A stretch of DNA of 46,027 bases from Thermoflexus hugenholtzii JAD2 (GTDB lineage: Bacteria > Chloroflexota > Anaerolineae > J036 > Brachytrichaceae): positions 1-46,027 of the forward strand of contig CAMDWA010000015.1 in the NCBI GenBank assembly GCA_945877855.1, in the 5' to 3' direction. The number at the start of each line of letters is the position of its first letter. The stretch's first letter is position 1. A program made the translations under genes and the position numbers. Positions 34,973 through 44,169 of the stretch are shown here, one piece after another. The notes under the pieces are model-generated. The model ran no database searches and was not told where the DNA came from. It saw only the letters and a program-made list of their open reading frames with translations.

Positions 34973-36985
34973 ATGCGGCATTTTCGTTGGCTCGTTTTGC
35001 TGTTATTGTTATTCGCTTTTGCGCTGCGCGTATTTGGCATTGATGCGGTGCGGCATGATTTTGACCGTGCTTATGCGCATGGGGCTGGTATTCAAATTGT
35101 AGAAAATATAGCAGCCGGACGTTGGCAAGCGTTGCCATTATTAAGTTTGCGCACCAATATTAATTTGCCAAACCCAGCCTTTGCCAGTTATTTATGGGCT
35201 GCAATCGCGGTTTTTCCCTCTGCGCGTGACCCTTATGTCATCACTTTTGTGAATATTGCGCTGAATGTATTGGCGTTGGCGATGTTGGCTGATCTTGGTC
35301 GTCGATTGTTTGGCAAAAAAGCCGCACTGATGGCCCTTTTGTTAGCTGCCAGTAGCTTATGGTCGGTTTATTTGGCACAAGGGGCTTGGCTACAAGGGTT
35401 GCTTGAATTTAGCAGTATTGCAACCTTATGGTTAATTACACGGGCGATTATTAGCCGTAAGCCATATTTTATTTTTGCGGCGTTGTGTGTTGTGGCGTTG
35501 CTCATGCAAAGTTATTTAGTGGCATTTGGGCTATTGGCGCAAGTGCTGGTAATTGGTCTGATTATTCGCCATCGATTTTTAACATCACCGGCAATTCGCC
35601 GCGCTTATTTAGCGGGGCTGGGTGTTTGCTTGATTGGTATTGCTCTTTATGTTGGGTTGGTTTATAGCGATAACCCCAGATTTTGGGACTTGCGCAGCGG
35701 GGTAAATAATGCCAGCAATAACACTTCATCCGTCCCCAATCCCTTCGGTATAAGCAATACATTTGCGGCGCTTTACCACGCCACAGGTGTGATTACAGGG
35801 CGTTTTTACGAAGACATGTGGGCCAATTCACCCGACACTGGCTTTGCCCTGCGCGACATGTTAAGTAATACTCGTGCAATTTTTATTGAGTTGTTATTTG
35901 GGTTGGGGGTGTTGTTAGCGTTGTGGCGGCGGCGGTTTGGGGATTTGGTTGCGTTGGCATGGTTTGGGTTGCCTGTGATTGGTGTTACTGCGCTGAGTGT
36001 GCTATTGCCCAATTTAGCGGTATTTCATCATTACATGATGATTACCGCCCCGGGCGGCTATTTATTGGCGGGGGCGGCAGTTGAAGGTTTGCTCAATTGG
36101 TTAAAGCCGACAGGCCAACGTTGGCAGAAAGCGGCAATTGTTACGGTTGTCGTATTCTTGTTATCTATCCCAGTCGCTAATTTTACGGTGCATGTTGGCC
36201 TTAATCGGGTGCAGCCCTTCGATGGCAAAGACCTCGAAACACTGACTATTCAACAATTACGGGCAGTGGCGCAAAGTTGGCACAATGGCTGCGATGAAAT
36301 TGCCAACCCTCAACACCTTAATTGGGTGACAAGCATAGCCGGTAGCAGTCAACATATTCGCGCGGCAAGTTTCACCCGTGTTCAGTTGCCCAATAATGGC
36401 AGTGCCGAGTCATGGCACATATTGGCCAATGGCACATCGTGCCTTACTCGTAGCGCACAACCCATCCCCAAGCACATAACCATCAATCAATCCATTGGCA
36501 ACATTGGCCTTAGCACCTATCGGTATCAATATAGCCAACTTTTGCACACAAACAACCCCGATTGTGACAACACGCCACTGGCGATTAATCTTGGCTGGAG
36601 CCAATTACAACTGTGTAGCCCAACCCAAGCAAATGCGGGACAAGTGATTAATGTGCGATTTGTGTGGGAGATCGGCGGGTTGCCGCCGCCCCATACGGGT
36701 TATCAAAAATGGCGTTACGAGCCATTCATAAAATTAATCAACCCACAAGGCCAAGTGGTGCTGAGTGCCGAAGGGGCTGGCGTATTGGGCGCCGCTTGGC
36801 GCGCGGGTGATCGAATTGTGAGTGAGGTTAATGTTGATTTGCCTGCCAATTTGCCCGCAGGCGTGTATCGGCTTGAGCTAAGTTTGTTTGATCGCGGCCA
36901 AGGCCGCAATGCGTGGTGGCTAAAACCCGATCAGATCAATGGGCCGCCAATTAACGCACTTAGCCGCGATTTATTGGTAAAGTAA
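34973..36985 (+). CDS. PMT/GT39-like membrane glycosyltransferase
   Basis: A 670-residue protein with about ten hydrophobic segments (to about residue 440) and a C-terminal beta-rich extracytoplasmic part. The N-terminal FALRVFGIDAVRHDFDRAYAHG is the typical first loop of the GT-C fold, with the Asp pair (HDFDRA) as likely catalytic residues. The family transfers mannose or other sugars from a polyprenyl-phosphate donor to protein or lipid. The donor may come from the adjacent GT2 enzyme (31509-32453). I start at the ATG at 34973, with AGGGA upstream; an earlier in-frame ATG falls before the terminator hairpin and would add 30 unlikely residues. Its relatives are diverse and the acceptor is unknown. 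Confidence 0.8.
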   Translation: MRHFRWLVLLLLLFAFALRVFGIDAVRHDFDRAYAHGAGIQIVENIAAGRWQALPLLSLRTNINLPNPAFASYLWAAIAVFPSARDPYVITFVNIALNVLALAMLADLGRRLFGKKAALMALLLAASSLWSVYLAQGAWLQGLLEFSSIATLWLITRAIISRKPYFIFAALCVVALLMQSYLVAFGLLAQVLVIGLIIRHRFLTSPAIRRAYLAGLGVCLIGIALYVGLVYSDNPRFWDLRSGVNNASNNTSSVPNPFGISNTFAALYHATGVITGRFYEDMWANSPDTGFALRDMLSNTRAIFIELLFGLGVLLALWRRRFGDLVALAWFGLPVIGVTALSVLLPNLAVFHHYMMITAPGGYLLAGAAVEGLLNWLKPTGQRWQKAAIVTVVVFLLSIPVANFTVHVGLNRVQPFDGKDLETLTIQQLRAVAQSWHNGCDEIANPQHLNWVTSIAGSSQHIRAASFTRVQLPNNGSAESWHILANGTSCLTRSAQPIPKHITINQSIGNIGLSTYRYQYSQLLHTNNPDCDNTPLAINLGWSQLQLCSPTQANAGQVINVRFVWEIGGLPPPHTGYQKWRYEPFIKLINPQGQVVLSAEGAGVLGAAWRAGDRIVSEVNVDLPANLPAGVYRLELSLFDRGQGRNAWWLKPDQINGPPINALSRDLLVK

Positions 36986-37003
36986 GCTATAGCTTGCTAT
37001 ACT
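36974..37003 (+). promoter_or_regulatory. Promoter of ctaA
   Basis: TTGGTA (36974-36979) and TATACT (36998-37003) are separated by 18 nt. The ATG follows the -10 by 7 nt, so the transcript would begin at or next to the start codon. The -35 overlaps the end of the previous gene. Confidence 0.6.
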
Positions 37004-37010
37004 TCGCATT

Positions 37011-37922
37011 ATGAAATCGAGACGCTTTGCTGCATTTGCCTGGTTTGTCGTTGTTTTTAATATTTTGGTGATTTTGTGGGGGGCCTATGTGCGGGCCAGT
37101 GGTTCGGGTGATGGCTGTGGTGACAATTGGCCGTTATGCCATCAACAAGTGATTCCGCAAACAGGGCGGCAAGCGACTGCGGTTGAATTTTTTCACCGTG
37201 TTACCAGCGGCATGGCGTTAATATTTGTGATTGTGCAACTGGTGGGGTCGTGGCGAATTTACCCGAAAGGGCATATTGTGCGTAGCGGGGCACGTGGGTC
37301 GTTTATTTTTATCATTATTGAATCATTGGTGGGGGCAGGGTTGGTGCTGTTTCGACTGGTCGGCACCGATCAATCGGTGTATCGGGTCTTTGCGATTGTG
37401 GCCCATCAAACTAACACCTTGTTGTTGCTCGGCACCTTGGTTTTAACCGCATGGTGGGCATCGGGTGGGGCGGCAATTCGATGGCGCAAACAGGGCAATG
37501 TGCTTGGCTTGGCCCTGATGATGTTGATTGGCATGGGCTTGCTTGGGGTTTCGGGTGCAATTACAGCCTTGGCCGATACCTTGTTTCCATCGCGCACGCT
37601 GTTAGAGGGTTTGCTTGAAGACCTCAACGATACGGCCCATATTACGGTGCAAATGCGATGGATACACCCAGTAGTGGCGATTGTATTTTGGGCCTTTGTG
37701 TCATGGGCCGCCCGCCAACTGGCAAAAATGCGCAATGACGCGGCAACAGATCAATTGGCGACCTTATTACCATTGGTTATGTTTTTGCAGCTTGGTTTGG
37801 GTGCGCTGAATTTGGCTTTGCTCACCCCAATTTGGTTGCAAATTGTGCATTTGCTTGTGGCCGATACCGTGTGGGTGTTGATGGTGCTATTGGTCGCCAG
37901 TGCTTTGCGCGAAACAAAATGA
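37011..37922 (+). CDS. ctaA: Heme A synthase (CtaA/COX15)
   Basis: An integral membrane enzyme of 303 residues that oxidises the C8 methyl of heme O to make heme A for cytochrome oxidases. It has about eight helices. The extracytoplasmic loop between helices 1 and 2 holds the family Cys pair (Cys36, Cys43 in GCGDNWPLC), followed by the four heme-ligand His: His62 (FFHRVTSG), His132 (VAHQTNT), His219 (RWIHPVVA) and His280 (IVHLLVADT). All four are present, so it should be active. It has its own leaderless-type promoter. No oxidase genes lie in this window. Confidence 0.94.
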   Translation: MKSRRFAAFAWFVVVFNILVILWGAYVRASGSGDGCGDNWPLCHQQVIPQTGRQATAVEFFHRVTSGMALIFVIVQLVGSWRIYPKGHIVRSGARGSFIFIIIESLVGAGLVLFRLVGTDQSVYRVFAIVAHQTNTLLLLGTLVLTAWWASGGAAIRWRKQGNVLGLALMMLIGMGLLGVSGAITALADTLFPSRTLLEGLLEDLNDTAHITVQMRWIHPVVAIVFWAFVSWAARQLAKMRNDAATDQLATLLPLVMFLQLGLGALNLALLTPIWLQIVHLLVADTVWVLMVLLVASALRETK

Positions 37923-37992
37923 GTGAATGGGTGAATGCGTGAATGAGCGATTAATAAATCACTCATTCACTCATTCATCTATTCAACTATCT
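37920..37992. repeat. GTGAATG/CATTCAC inverted tandem cluster
   Basis: GTGAATG-type units (about 37922-37946) are mirrored by CACTCATTCACTCATTC at 37961-37977. It lies between ctaA and the Cas4-like gene. Confidence 0.8.
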
Positions 37993-38232
37993 ATGTCTCA
38001 ACCCAAACGCCGTATCATTCGTGCCAGCGAAATTGGGCAATATGCTTATTGTGCCCGTGCATGGTGGTTGGGCAGTGTGATGGGCGTGCGTCCAAGCAAT
38101 ATTCAAGATCTTGAACGCGGCACAGCCGCCCATGAGCAACACGGTCAACGGCTTGCACTTGCTGGCATAGCGCGTTGGGTTGCGATTGGGCTGTTGGTGT
38201 TGGCTGTATTTGTTTTTTTGCTGAATGGTTAG
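37993..38232 (+). CDS. Cas4-like mini-protein with membrane tail
   Basis: A 79-residue protein. ASEIGQYAYCARAWWLG (Cys20) resembles the N-terminal segment of Cas4/RecB-type nucleases, and RGTAAHEQHG (Arg42, His47) resembles the next conserved block with its metal-ligand His. The D/E...K catalytic core and the later cysteines of the iron-sulfur cluster are missing. In their place is a single transmembrane helix (about 62-77) at the C terminus. It is therefore not an active nuclease as it stands; membrane anchoring suggests another job or a degraded gene. The ATG at 37993 follows the repeat; the earlier start of the frame is repeat sequence. Confidence 0.6.
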   Translation: MSQPKRRIIRASEIGQYAYCARAWWLGSVMGVRPSNIQDLERGTAAHEQHGQRLALAGIARWVAIGLLVLAVFVFLLNG

Positions 38233-38263
38233 TGTGATGTAATATATATGCTACACTCTTAAC

Positions 38264-40639
38264 ATGACCACGCGCACCTTCGGATCACCCATTAAACGCA
38301 ATGAAGACCCGCGCCTGCTCACGGGGCGGGCATTATTTGTTGATGATGTGGAATTGCATGATATGGCCTATGCCGCCTTTTTGCGCAGCCCCCATGCCCA
38401 TGCTTGCATCTTATCCATTGACACCAGTGCAGCGTTACAACGCGAAGGCGTGATCGCGGTTTATACCGCTCAAGATTTGGGTGATTATTGGCAGCCCGGC
38501 CCTTTGTTGGTGCCGCCACCGCCAGTGGCAGGCAGCCTATTTAACCAGCGCACCCAAGTGCCTTTGGCAAAAGACAAAGTGCGGCATGTTGGCGAACCCA
38601 TCGCTCTTGTTATCGCCCAAACCCGTTATATTGCTGAAGACGCTCTGACCGATATTGTGGTGGATTATGATATTTTGCCAGCTGTGATGGATATACGGTC
38701 GGTTGATGGTGTCGCGCTGAGTGTAGAAAGCCGTGCAAATCAACCCATTACCCCAGCAACGGTTTTGGTGCATGATGATCTGGGCAGTAATGTGGCGGCG
38801 CGGGTGCATCAAACCAAAGGCGATTATGCCGTAGCACGGGCGCAGGCTGATGTTGTCATTCGCCGTCAGTTTTATTATGATCATGGCACGGCTGCACCGA
38901 TGGAGACCCGCGGGGTAGTGGCGCAATGGGATGCACGTGCCGAAAAATTGACGATTTGGGACACGACGCAAGCGCCGGTAGTCATTCGTAATGGTCTTGC
39001 GGCCATGTTGGGGCTGAATGAACGCCAAGTGCGCGTGGTCGCGCCCTTTATCGGCGGCGGTTTTGGCCCAAAAATCATGATGTTTTATCCCGAAGAAGTC
39101 GTCATTCCGTGGGCAGCTATTCAACTAAACCGCCCGATTAAATGGATTGAAGATCGTAATGAAAATTTTGTGGCGATGACGCAAGAACGGGCGCAAACGC
39201 ATGATGCCGAAATGGCTTTGAGTAAAGACGGCAAAATTTTGGGTGTTTGGGATCGGTTTATACACGATACTGGCGCGTATGACCCATATGGTTTAACCGT
39301 GCCACTGAACAGCCAATGCACACTACTGAGTATTTATCATGTGCCGAATTACGACAGCGAATTTACTGCCGTTTTTACCAATAAACCCATTGTCACGCCT
39401 TATCGTGGGGCGGGGCGGCAGCACGGCATTTTTGTGACGGAGCGTCTGCTTGACCTCGCGGCACGTGAGTTGGGGCTTGATCGTGCCGAGATTCGCCGCC
39501 GTAATTTCATCCCGCCCGATGCTTTTCCCTATAACAACGAAATTATTTACCAAGATTTTGCCCCACTTGAATATGACAGCGGCAACTATGGCCCCATTCT
39601 CGATAAAGCACTGGCGATGATCGATTATGAGCGTTTTATTCGTGACGAGCAACCGCGTTTGCGGGCGCAGGGCAAACGTGTTGGTTTGGGCTTGGTGTGC
39701 TATGTCGAGGGCACTGGCATTGGACCATATGAAGGGGCGCGGGTGCAGGTGCAAAGCAGTGGGCGGGTCAATGTGGCAACCGGCGTTGGTACGCAGGGGC
39801 AAGGCCATTTCACCAGCTTTGCCCAAATTGTGGCCGACCAGGTGGGGGTAGATGTCAAAAATATTGACATTGTTACCGGTGACACCGATCAGTTTTATTG
39901 GGGTGCTGGCACATTTGCCAGCCGTGGGGCAGTGGTGGCGGGCAATGCCATTAACGAAGCCGCAAAAGACGTGCGCCGCAAAATTTTGCGTAATGCCGCC
40001 GCTCATTTTGAATGTGCCGAAGAAGACCTTGAGGTTGATAACGGCGTGGTTAGCGTGAAAGGCGTGCCGGGTCGTAGTATTAAGCTTGGGCAATTGGCGC
40101 AAATGGCAAACCCGATGCGCGGGGCGGTGAAGCCGGGCACCGAGCCGGGATTAGAGGCCACCAATTATTTTGGCCCGCCGCGTGGCGCGACTGCCAGTGG
40201 GGTTCATGCCATGATTGTCGAGGTTGACCCCGAAACGATGATGATCGAGGTCAAAAAATATGTGGTGGTGCATGATTGTGGTGAAGTCATCAACCCATTG
40301 ATTTTAGAGGGGCAAATTCATGGTGGGGTGGCGCAGGGTATTGGCAATGCTTTTTATGAAGAGCTAAAGTTTGATGAGAGTGGGCAGTTGCTCAATGGCT
40401 CGTTGATGGATTATTTGCTGCCGACCTCGCTCGATGTGCCGCGTATGGATTTGGCGCACACAGTCACGCCATCGCCACTGAATCCGCTTGGCATCAAGGG
40501 CGCAGGCGAGGCTGGGGCGATTCCGGTCGGGCCGTTATTTGCCCAAGCCATCGAAGATGCGCTGAATATGCCCGGGCTGGAATTGCTTGAAGTGCCGCTC
40601 AGCCCGTTGAAGTTGTGGGAATGGGTTTGTGCTCGATAA
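38264..40639 (+). CDS. Molybdenum hydroxylase large subunit (xanthine dehydrogenase family)
   Basis: A 791-residue catalytic subunit of a Mo-cofactor hydroxylase. The N-terminal GSPIKRNEDPRLLTGRALFVDD, GEPIALVIAQ, the cofactor-binding FIGGGFGPK, VTPYRGAGRQHG and the C-terminal LNPLGIKGAGEAGAIPVGP with the catalytic Glu are all present. The active-site loop reads PYRGAGR, like form II relatives and aldehyde or xanthine dehydrogenases, and not the Cys-containing CSFR loop of form I CO dehydrogenase. The usual FAD and [2Fe-2S] subunits are absent around it, so partners must be encoded elsewhere. TACACT lies 6 nt before the ATG, giving a leaderless start. MoeA in this window can supply the cofactor. 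Confidence 0.92.
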   Translation: MTTRTFGSPIKRNEDPRLLTGRALFVDDVELHDMAYAAFLRSPHAHACILSIDTSAALQREGVIAVYTAQDLGDYWQPGPLLVPPPPVAGSLFNQRTQVPLAKDKVRHVGEPIALVIAQTRYIAEDALTDIVVDYDILPAVMDIRSVDGVALSVESRANQPITPATVLVHDDLGSNVAARVHQTKGDYAVARAQADVVIRRQFYYDHGTAAPMETRGVVAQWDARAEKLTIWDTTQAPVVIRNGLAAMLGLNERQVRVVAPFIGGGFGPKIMMFYPEEVVIPWAAIQLNRPIKWIEDRNENFVAMTQERAQTHDAEMALSKDGKILGVWDRFIHDTGAYDPYGLTVPLNSQCTLLSIYHVPNYDSEFTAVFTNKPIVTPYRGAGRQHGIFVTERLLDLAARELGLDRAEIRRRNFIPPDAFPYNNEIIYQDFAPLEYDSGNYGPILDKALAMIDYERFIRDEQPRLRAQGKRVGLGLVCYVEGTGIGPYEGARVQVQSSGRVNVATGVGTQGQGHFTSFAQIVADQVGVDVKNIDIVTGDTDQFYWGAGTFASRGAVVAGNAINEAAKDVRRKILRNAAAHFECAEEDLEVDNGVVSVKGVPGRSIKLGQLAQMANPMRGAVKPGTEPGLEATNYFGPPRGATASGVHAMIVEVDPETMMIEVKKYVVVHDCGEVINPLILEGQIHGGVAQGIGNAFYEELKFDESGQLLNGSLMDYLLPTSLDVPRMDLAHTVTPSPLNPLGIKGAGEAGAIPVGPLFAQAIEDALNMPGLELLEVPLSPLKLWEWVCAR

Positions 40640-40644
40640 GTTGG

Positions 40645-40745
40645 TTTGTTGAATAGTTGATTCGTTGATCCCCAACTCGTGACTCGTGAGTCATGAATTA
40701 AATCAACAAATCAACGAATCAACCATTCAACTATTCAAACATCTA
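40645..40745. repeat. GTTGATT/AATCAAC inverted tandem cluster
   Basis: GTTGATT-type units at 40650-40668 are mirrored by AATCAAC and ATTCAAC units at 40698-40738, with an inner GACTCGTGAGTC palindrome (40680-40691). It fills most of the gap before the aminotransferase gene. Confidence 0.8.
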
Positions 40746-40783
40746 CGTAGATATTTACCTAAAAAGATATTTTTCCGTTTTTT

Positions 40784-41923
40784 ATGATGACACCCAATAT
40801 TCGCGATTTTCCGCTAAAACAGTTTTTTAACGAAAAAACCTCACAATTGGCAAAATTTGGCCTTAGCCCATCTTATTGTGACCCAATGCCAATGGCTGAG
40901 TTGTTGGCACTCGAACCCGACACGCTTGCGAGATTCACGCAATTAAGCACAGCCTACACCAAAATGAATGGTGGCGAGGAATTGCGCCAACAAATTACGT
41001 CTGTATATCGCAGCATTGCGCCGCATCAAATTATCACCACCAGCGGCAGTGATGATGCCATTGTGGCTTTATTTAGCGCATTGGTCAACCCGGGTGATAA
41101 AGTGGTGGTGCATGTGCCAACCTACGAATCGCTGTCATCGATTGCCGAATGGCGCGGCGCGACCTTGCTTCATTGGAATGCCTGCGAAGCCGAGGCGTGG
41201 CAACCCTCGTTAGATGAATTGGCCCAATTATTAAAACAACGCCCGCGATTGGTCGTGGTTAATTTCCCGCATAACCCGACTGGTTTTATGCCAAATGCCC
41301 AATATGCGCAAAAACTGATCGATATGATCGACGAAGCTGGTGCTATTTTGGTGGCCGATGAGGTGTATCGCGGGTTGGCCGTCACCACACCGGTGGCCAA
41401 TTTGCTGCCGTCATTTGCCGATCTTTCGCCCAATGTCATCGCTTTTAACACCATGTCGAAGGCGTGGGGGTTGCCCGGCCTGCGCGTAGGCTGGATTGCC
41501 TCGAAAAATGAGGCCGCGATGAAGCTAATCAGCCACATGCGTTTGCATTTTAATGGCTATCTTGGCACGCCAAATGAGTTTTTGACCAGCTTGGCACTGC
41601 GCCACACCGATGCAATTTTTGCTCGTAACGCCACCATTGCCCGCACCCAATTGGCACAATTGCACGATTTTATGGCAAAACATTGCAAAATGTTAGCGTG
41701 GCATGCCCCTGCCGATGGTGTGGTGGCTTTTCCTCGTTGGCTTGGCGATATCGATACCGATGCGCTTAGCCGCGAGGTATTGGCCCAAACCGGTGTGCTG
41801 ATTGCGCCTAGCTCAAAATTTGCTTGGGGCCAGCGTCACCTGCGTATTGGCTATGGGGTGCATACTTTTCCACAGGCTTTAGCCCTATTTGACCATTATT
41901 TAACCCATCTTTATCACTCATGA
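40784..41923 (+). CDS. PLP-dependent aminotransferase, class I/II
   Basis: A 379-residue fold-type I aminotransferase. SGSDDAIVALFSALVNPGD is the cofactor phosphate region, VVNFPHNPTGF contains the conserved Asn/Pro, LVADEVYRGL the Asp that contacts the pyridine nitrogen, and TMSKAWGLPGLRVGW the Schiff-base Lys. It transfers an amino group to a 2-oxo acid; the substrate is not readable. It overlaps the acyl-CoA dehydrogenase gene by four bases (ATGA), a sign of coupled translation, so it belongs to the acyl-CoA operon. Confidence 0.92.
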   Translation: MMTPNIRDFPLKQFFNEKTSQLAKFGLSPSYCDPMPMAELLALEPDTLARFTQLSTAYTKMNGGEELRQQITSVYRSIAPHQIITTSGSDDAIVALFSALVNPGDKVVVHVPTYESLSSIAEWRGATLLHWNACEAEAWQPSLDELAQLLKQRPRLVVVNFPHNPTGFMPNAQYAQKLIDMIDEAGAILVADEVYRGLAVTTPVANLLPSFADLSPNVIAFNTMSKAWGLPGLRVGWIASKNEAAMKLISHMRLHFNGYLGTPNEFLTSLALRHTDAIFARNATIARTQLAQLHDFMAKHCKMLAWHAPADGVVAFPRWLGDIDTDALSREVLAQTGVLIAPSSKFAWGQRHLRIGYGVHTFPQALALFDHYLTHLYHS

Positions 41924-43101
41924 GCATTTCACTTGTCGACCTACGAAACTTCGTAAATTCGGAATTAATCCCCCTTGAACCCACTTTTTTGCAACAAGGT
42001 TTTGGGGCAATTTTGCCAAAATTGCGTGAATTACGCGAAAATGTGCGCCAACGTGGTTGGTGGTTGCCGCCATTGTCACGGTCACATGGCGGATTAGGCA
42101 TGCCTTTAACCGAATTTGCCGCTATTAGCGAAGAATTGGGACGCACGCCAACTGGACACTATGTGTTTAATTGCCAAGCGCCCGATGTCGGTAATATGGA
42201 GTTGTTGCACATGCACGGCAGCGCCGATCAGCAAGCTCGCTGGCTGATGCCGTTGGCTTTTGGCGATATTCGCAGTTGTTTTGCCATGACCGAGCCTGAA
42301 CATGCGGGCAGTAACCCGGTTTGGATGGACACCCACGCCGTTAAAGACGGCGATGACTATGTGATTCATGGGCATAAATGGTTTACTTCGTCTGCCGATG
42401 GCGCGGCGTTTACCATTGTGATGGCTGTTACCAACCCTGATGCTGCCCCCCATTTACGGGCCAGCCAAATTATTGTGCCGCTCGATACCCCCGGGTTTAA
42501 ATTGGTGCGCAATGTTAAGATCATGGGTGAGGCTGGCGAAGATTGGTCGAGCCATGCCGAAGTGCTTTTTGAGCATTGCCGTGTGCCGCAAAGTAACCGT
42601 ATTGGGGGCGAAGGGGCTGGTTTTGCACTGGCCCAAGACCGACTTGGCCCCGGGCGCATCCATCATTGTATGCGTTGGATTGGCATTTGTGAGCGGGCGT
42701 TAGAGTTAATGTGCCGCCATGCTGCCACCCGTGAATTATCGCCGGGGGTGATGTTGGGGTCGCGCCAAGTGGTGCAACATTGGATCGCCGAAAGCCGTGC
42801 CGATATTAACGCAGCGCGTTTGATGGTGATGGATGCCGCGCATAAAATTGAAAGCAAGGGCGCACACGCCGCCCGTGTTGAGGTTTCGACCATCAAATAT
42901 TTTGTGGCAGGTGTTTTACACCGCACACTCGATCACGCCATTCAGACCCATGGGGCGCTGGGTATTACCGACGATATTCCCCTCTCGTGGTGGTATCGGC
43001 ATGAACGCGGCGCACGTATTTATGACGGGGCCGATGAAGTGCATAAAAATGTGGTGGCGCGGCAAGAATTGAAGAAATATGGGGTAAATTTCCGTGATTG
43101 A
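41920..43101 (+). CDS. Acyl-CoA dehydrogenase, ACAD10/11 or LvaC-like
   Basis: A 393-residue FAD-dependent acyl-CoA dehydrogenase. SCFAMTEPEHAGSNP and HGHKWFTSSADGAAF are the flavin-binding strands, the segment RVPQSNRIGGEGAGFALAQDRLGPGRIHH precedes the helical domain, and the C-terminal YDGADEVHKNVVARQEL is the ACAD signature. Its neighbour is an APH-type kinase. In ACAD10/ACAD11 the two are fused, and in LvaA/LvaC they are separate; those systems phosphorylate a 4-hydroxyacyl-CoA and then rearrange it toward beta-oxidation. The same role is inferred here. The genes overlap on both sides (4 and 8 nt). Confidence 0.9.
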   Translation: MSISLVDLRNFVNSELIPLEPTFLQQGFGAILPKLRELRENVRQRGWWLPPLSRSHGGLGMPLTEFAAISEELGRTPTGHYVFNCQAPDVGNMELLHMHGSADQQARWLMPLAFGDIRSCFAMTEPEHAGSNPVWMDTHAVKDGDDYVIHGHKWFTSSADGAAFTIVMAVTNPDAAPHLRASQIIVPLDTPGFKLVRNVKIMGEAGEDWSSHAEVLFEHCRVPQSNRIGGEGAGFALAQDRLGPGRIHHCMRWIGICERALELMCRHAATRELSPGVMLGSRQVVQHWIAESRADINAARLMVMDAAHKIESKGAHAARVEVSTIKYFVAGVLHRTLDHAIQTHGALGITDDIPLSWWYRHERGARIYDGADEVHKNVVARQELKKYGVNFRD

Positions 43102-44167
43102 TCAACCCACCCAAATTCGTGCTGGTGAAGAATTAAACCACGAGGCGCTCGAAGCCTATTTGCGGGCGCATGTGCCGAGTGTAACGGCATCCGACTCGCT
43201 GCAAATTCAGCAATTTCCAAGCGGCTTTTCAAACCTAACCTATTTTTTGCAGTTTGGCGAGGCCGAATTTGTGTTGCGCCGCCCGCCCTTTGGGGCCAAT
43301 GTAAAAGGTGGGCACGATATGCATCGTGAATATCGCATTTTGTATGGTTTGAGCAAATCTTACCCCAAAGCGCCCAAACCATTGGTGTATTGTGAAGATG
43401 TGGCTGTGCTTGGCGCGCCATTTTATGTGATGGAACGGGTGCAAGGCTTGATTGTGCGCTCGCGCTTACCCAAAGGCTTTAGCCTGACGGCAGATCAATT
43501 TCAGCAAATGAGCATGGCGTTGGTTGATACGTTGGTTGAGTTGCATCAAGTTGATTATGCAGCGGCGGCTTTGGCTGACCTCGGCAACCCAGTGGGGTAT
43601 GTTGGCAGGCAGGTGAATGGCTGGATTAAGCGTTATCAAGCCGCCCAAACCGATGAAATTGGTGAGATGGAGGCAATTGCGGCCTGGCTAACGGCCAACA
43701 TGCCGCCAGAATCGGGGCAAGCACTCATTCACAACGACTATAAATATGACAATGTGGTGCTAAACCCAGCCAATGTCGCCCAAATTGTGGCGGTATTAGA
43801 TTGGGAAATGGCGACGATTGGTGACCCGTTGATGGATTTGGGCACGACATTGGGTTATTGGGCCAATGCCGATGACCCAGTTGAATTGCGTCAATTTAGC
43901 CTAACGCATTTGCCGGGCAATCTGTCGCGCCAAGCCGTTGCCGAGCGTTATGCCGAGCGCAGCGGGCGTGCGCTCACCAATTTGGTGTTTTATTATGCGT
44001 TTGGGCTGTTTAAAATTGGCGTGATTTTGCAGCAAATTTATGCTCGGTATCGCAAAGGTTTGACGCAAGATGCACGTTTTGCCTCGCTTATTTACCTAGA
44101 AAAGGCAATGGCACGCATGGGTGTGCGTGCCATTGAGTTAGGGCGAATTGACCAATTGGGCGCGTAA
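43094..44167 (+). CDS. APH-family phosphotransferase, ACAD10/11 kinase- or LvaA-like
   Basis: A 357-residue kinase-like protein of the aminoglycoside phosphotransferase family. FPSGFSNLTYFLQFGEAEFVLRRPP carries the nucleotide-loop region, followed by VMERVQG, the catalytic HNDYKYDNVVLNP and LDWEMATIGDPLMDLG with the metal-binding Asp. It starts with GTG 8 nt before the dehydrogenase stop. Homologues beside or fused to acyl-CoA dehydrogenases phosphorylate 4-hydroxyacyl-CoA with ATP. A small LvaB-like partner is not evident. The TSUP gene is convergent and ends 2 nt away. Confidence 0.9.
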   Translation: MIDQPTQIRAGEELNHEALEAYLRAHVPSVTASDSLQIQQFPSGFSNLTYFLQFGEAEFVLRRPPFGANVKGGHDMHREYRILYGLSKSYPKAPKPLVYCEDVAVLGAPFYVMERVQGLIVRSRLPKGFSLTADQFQQMSMALVDTLVELHQVDYAAAALADLGNPVGYVGRQVNGWIKRYQAAQTDEIGEMEAIAAWLTANMPPESGQALIHNDYKYDNVVLNPANVAQIVAVLDWEMATIGDPLMDLGTTLGYWANADDPVELRQFSLTHLPGNLSRQAVAERYAERSGRALTNLVFYYAFGLFKIGVILQQIYARYRKGLTQDARFASLIYLEKAMARMGVRAIELGRIDQLGA

Positions 44168-44169
44168 GC

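Noticed and set aside
38264..40639. CO dehydrogenase (form I CoxL)
   Set aside because: The active-site loop reads PYRGAGR and lacks the Cys of the form I loop.
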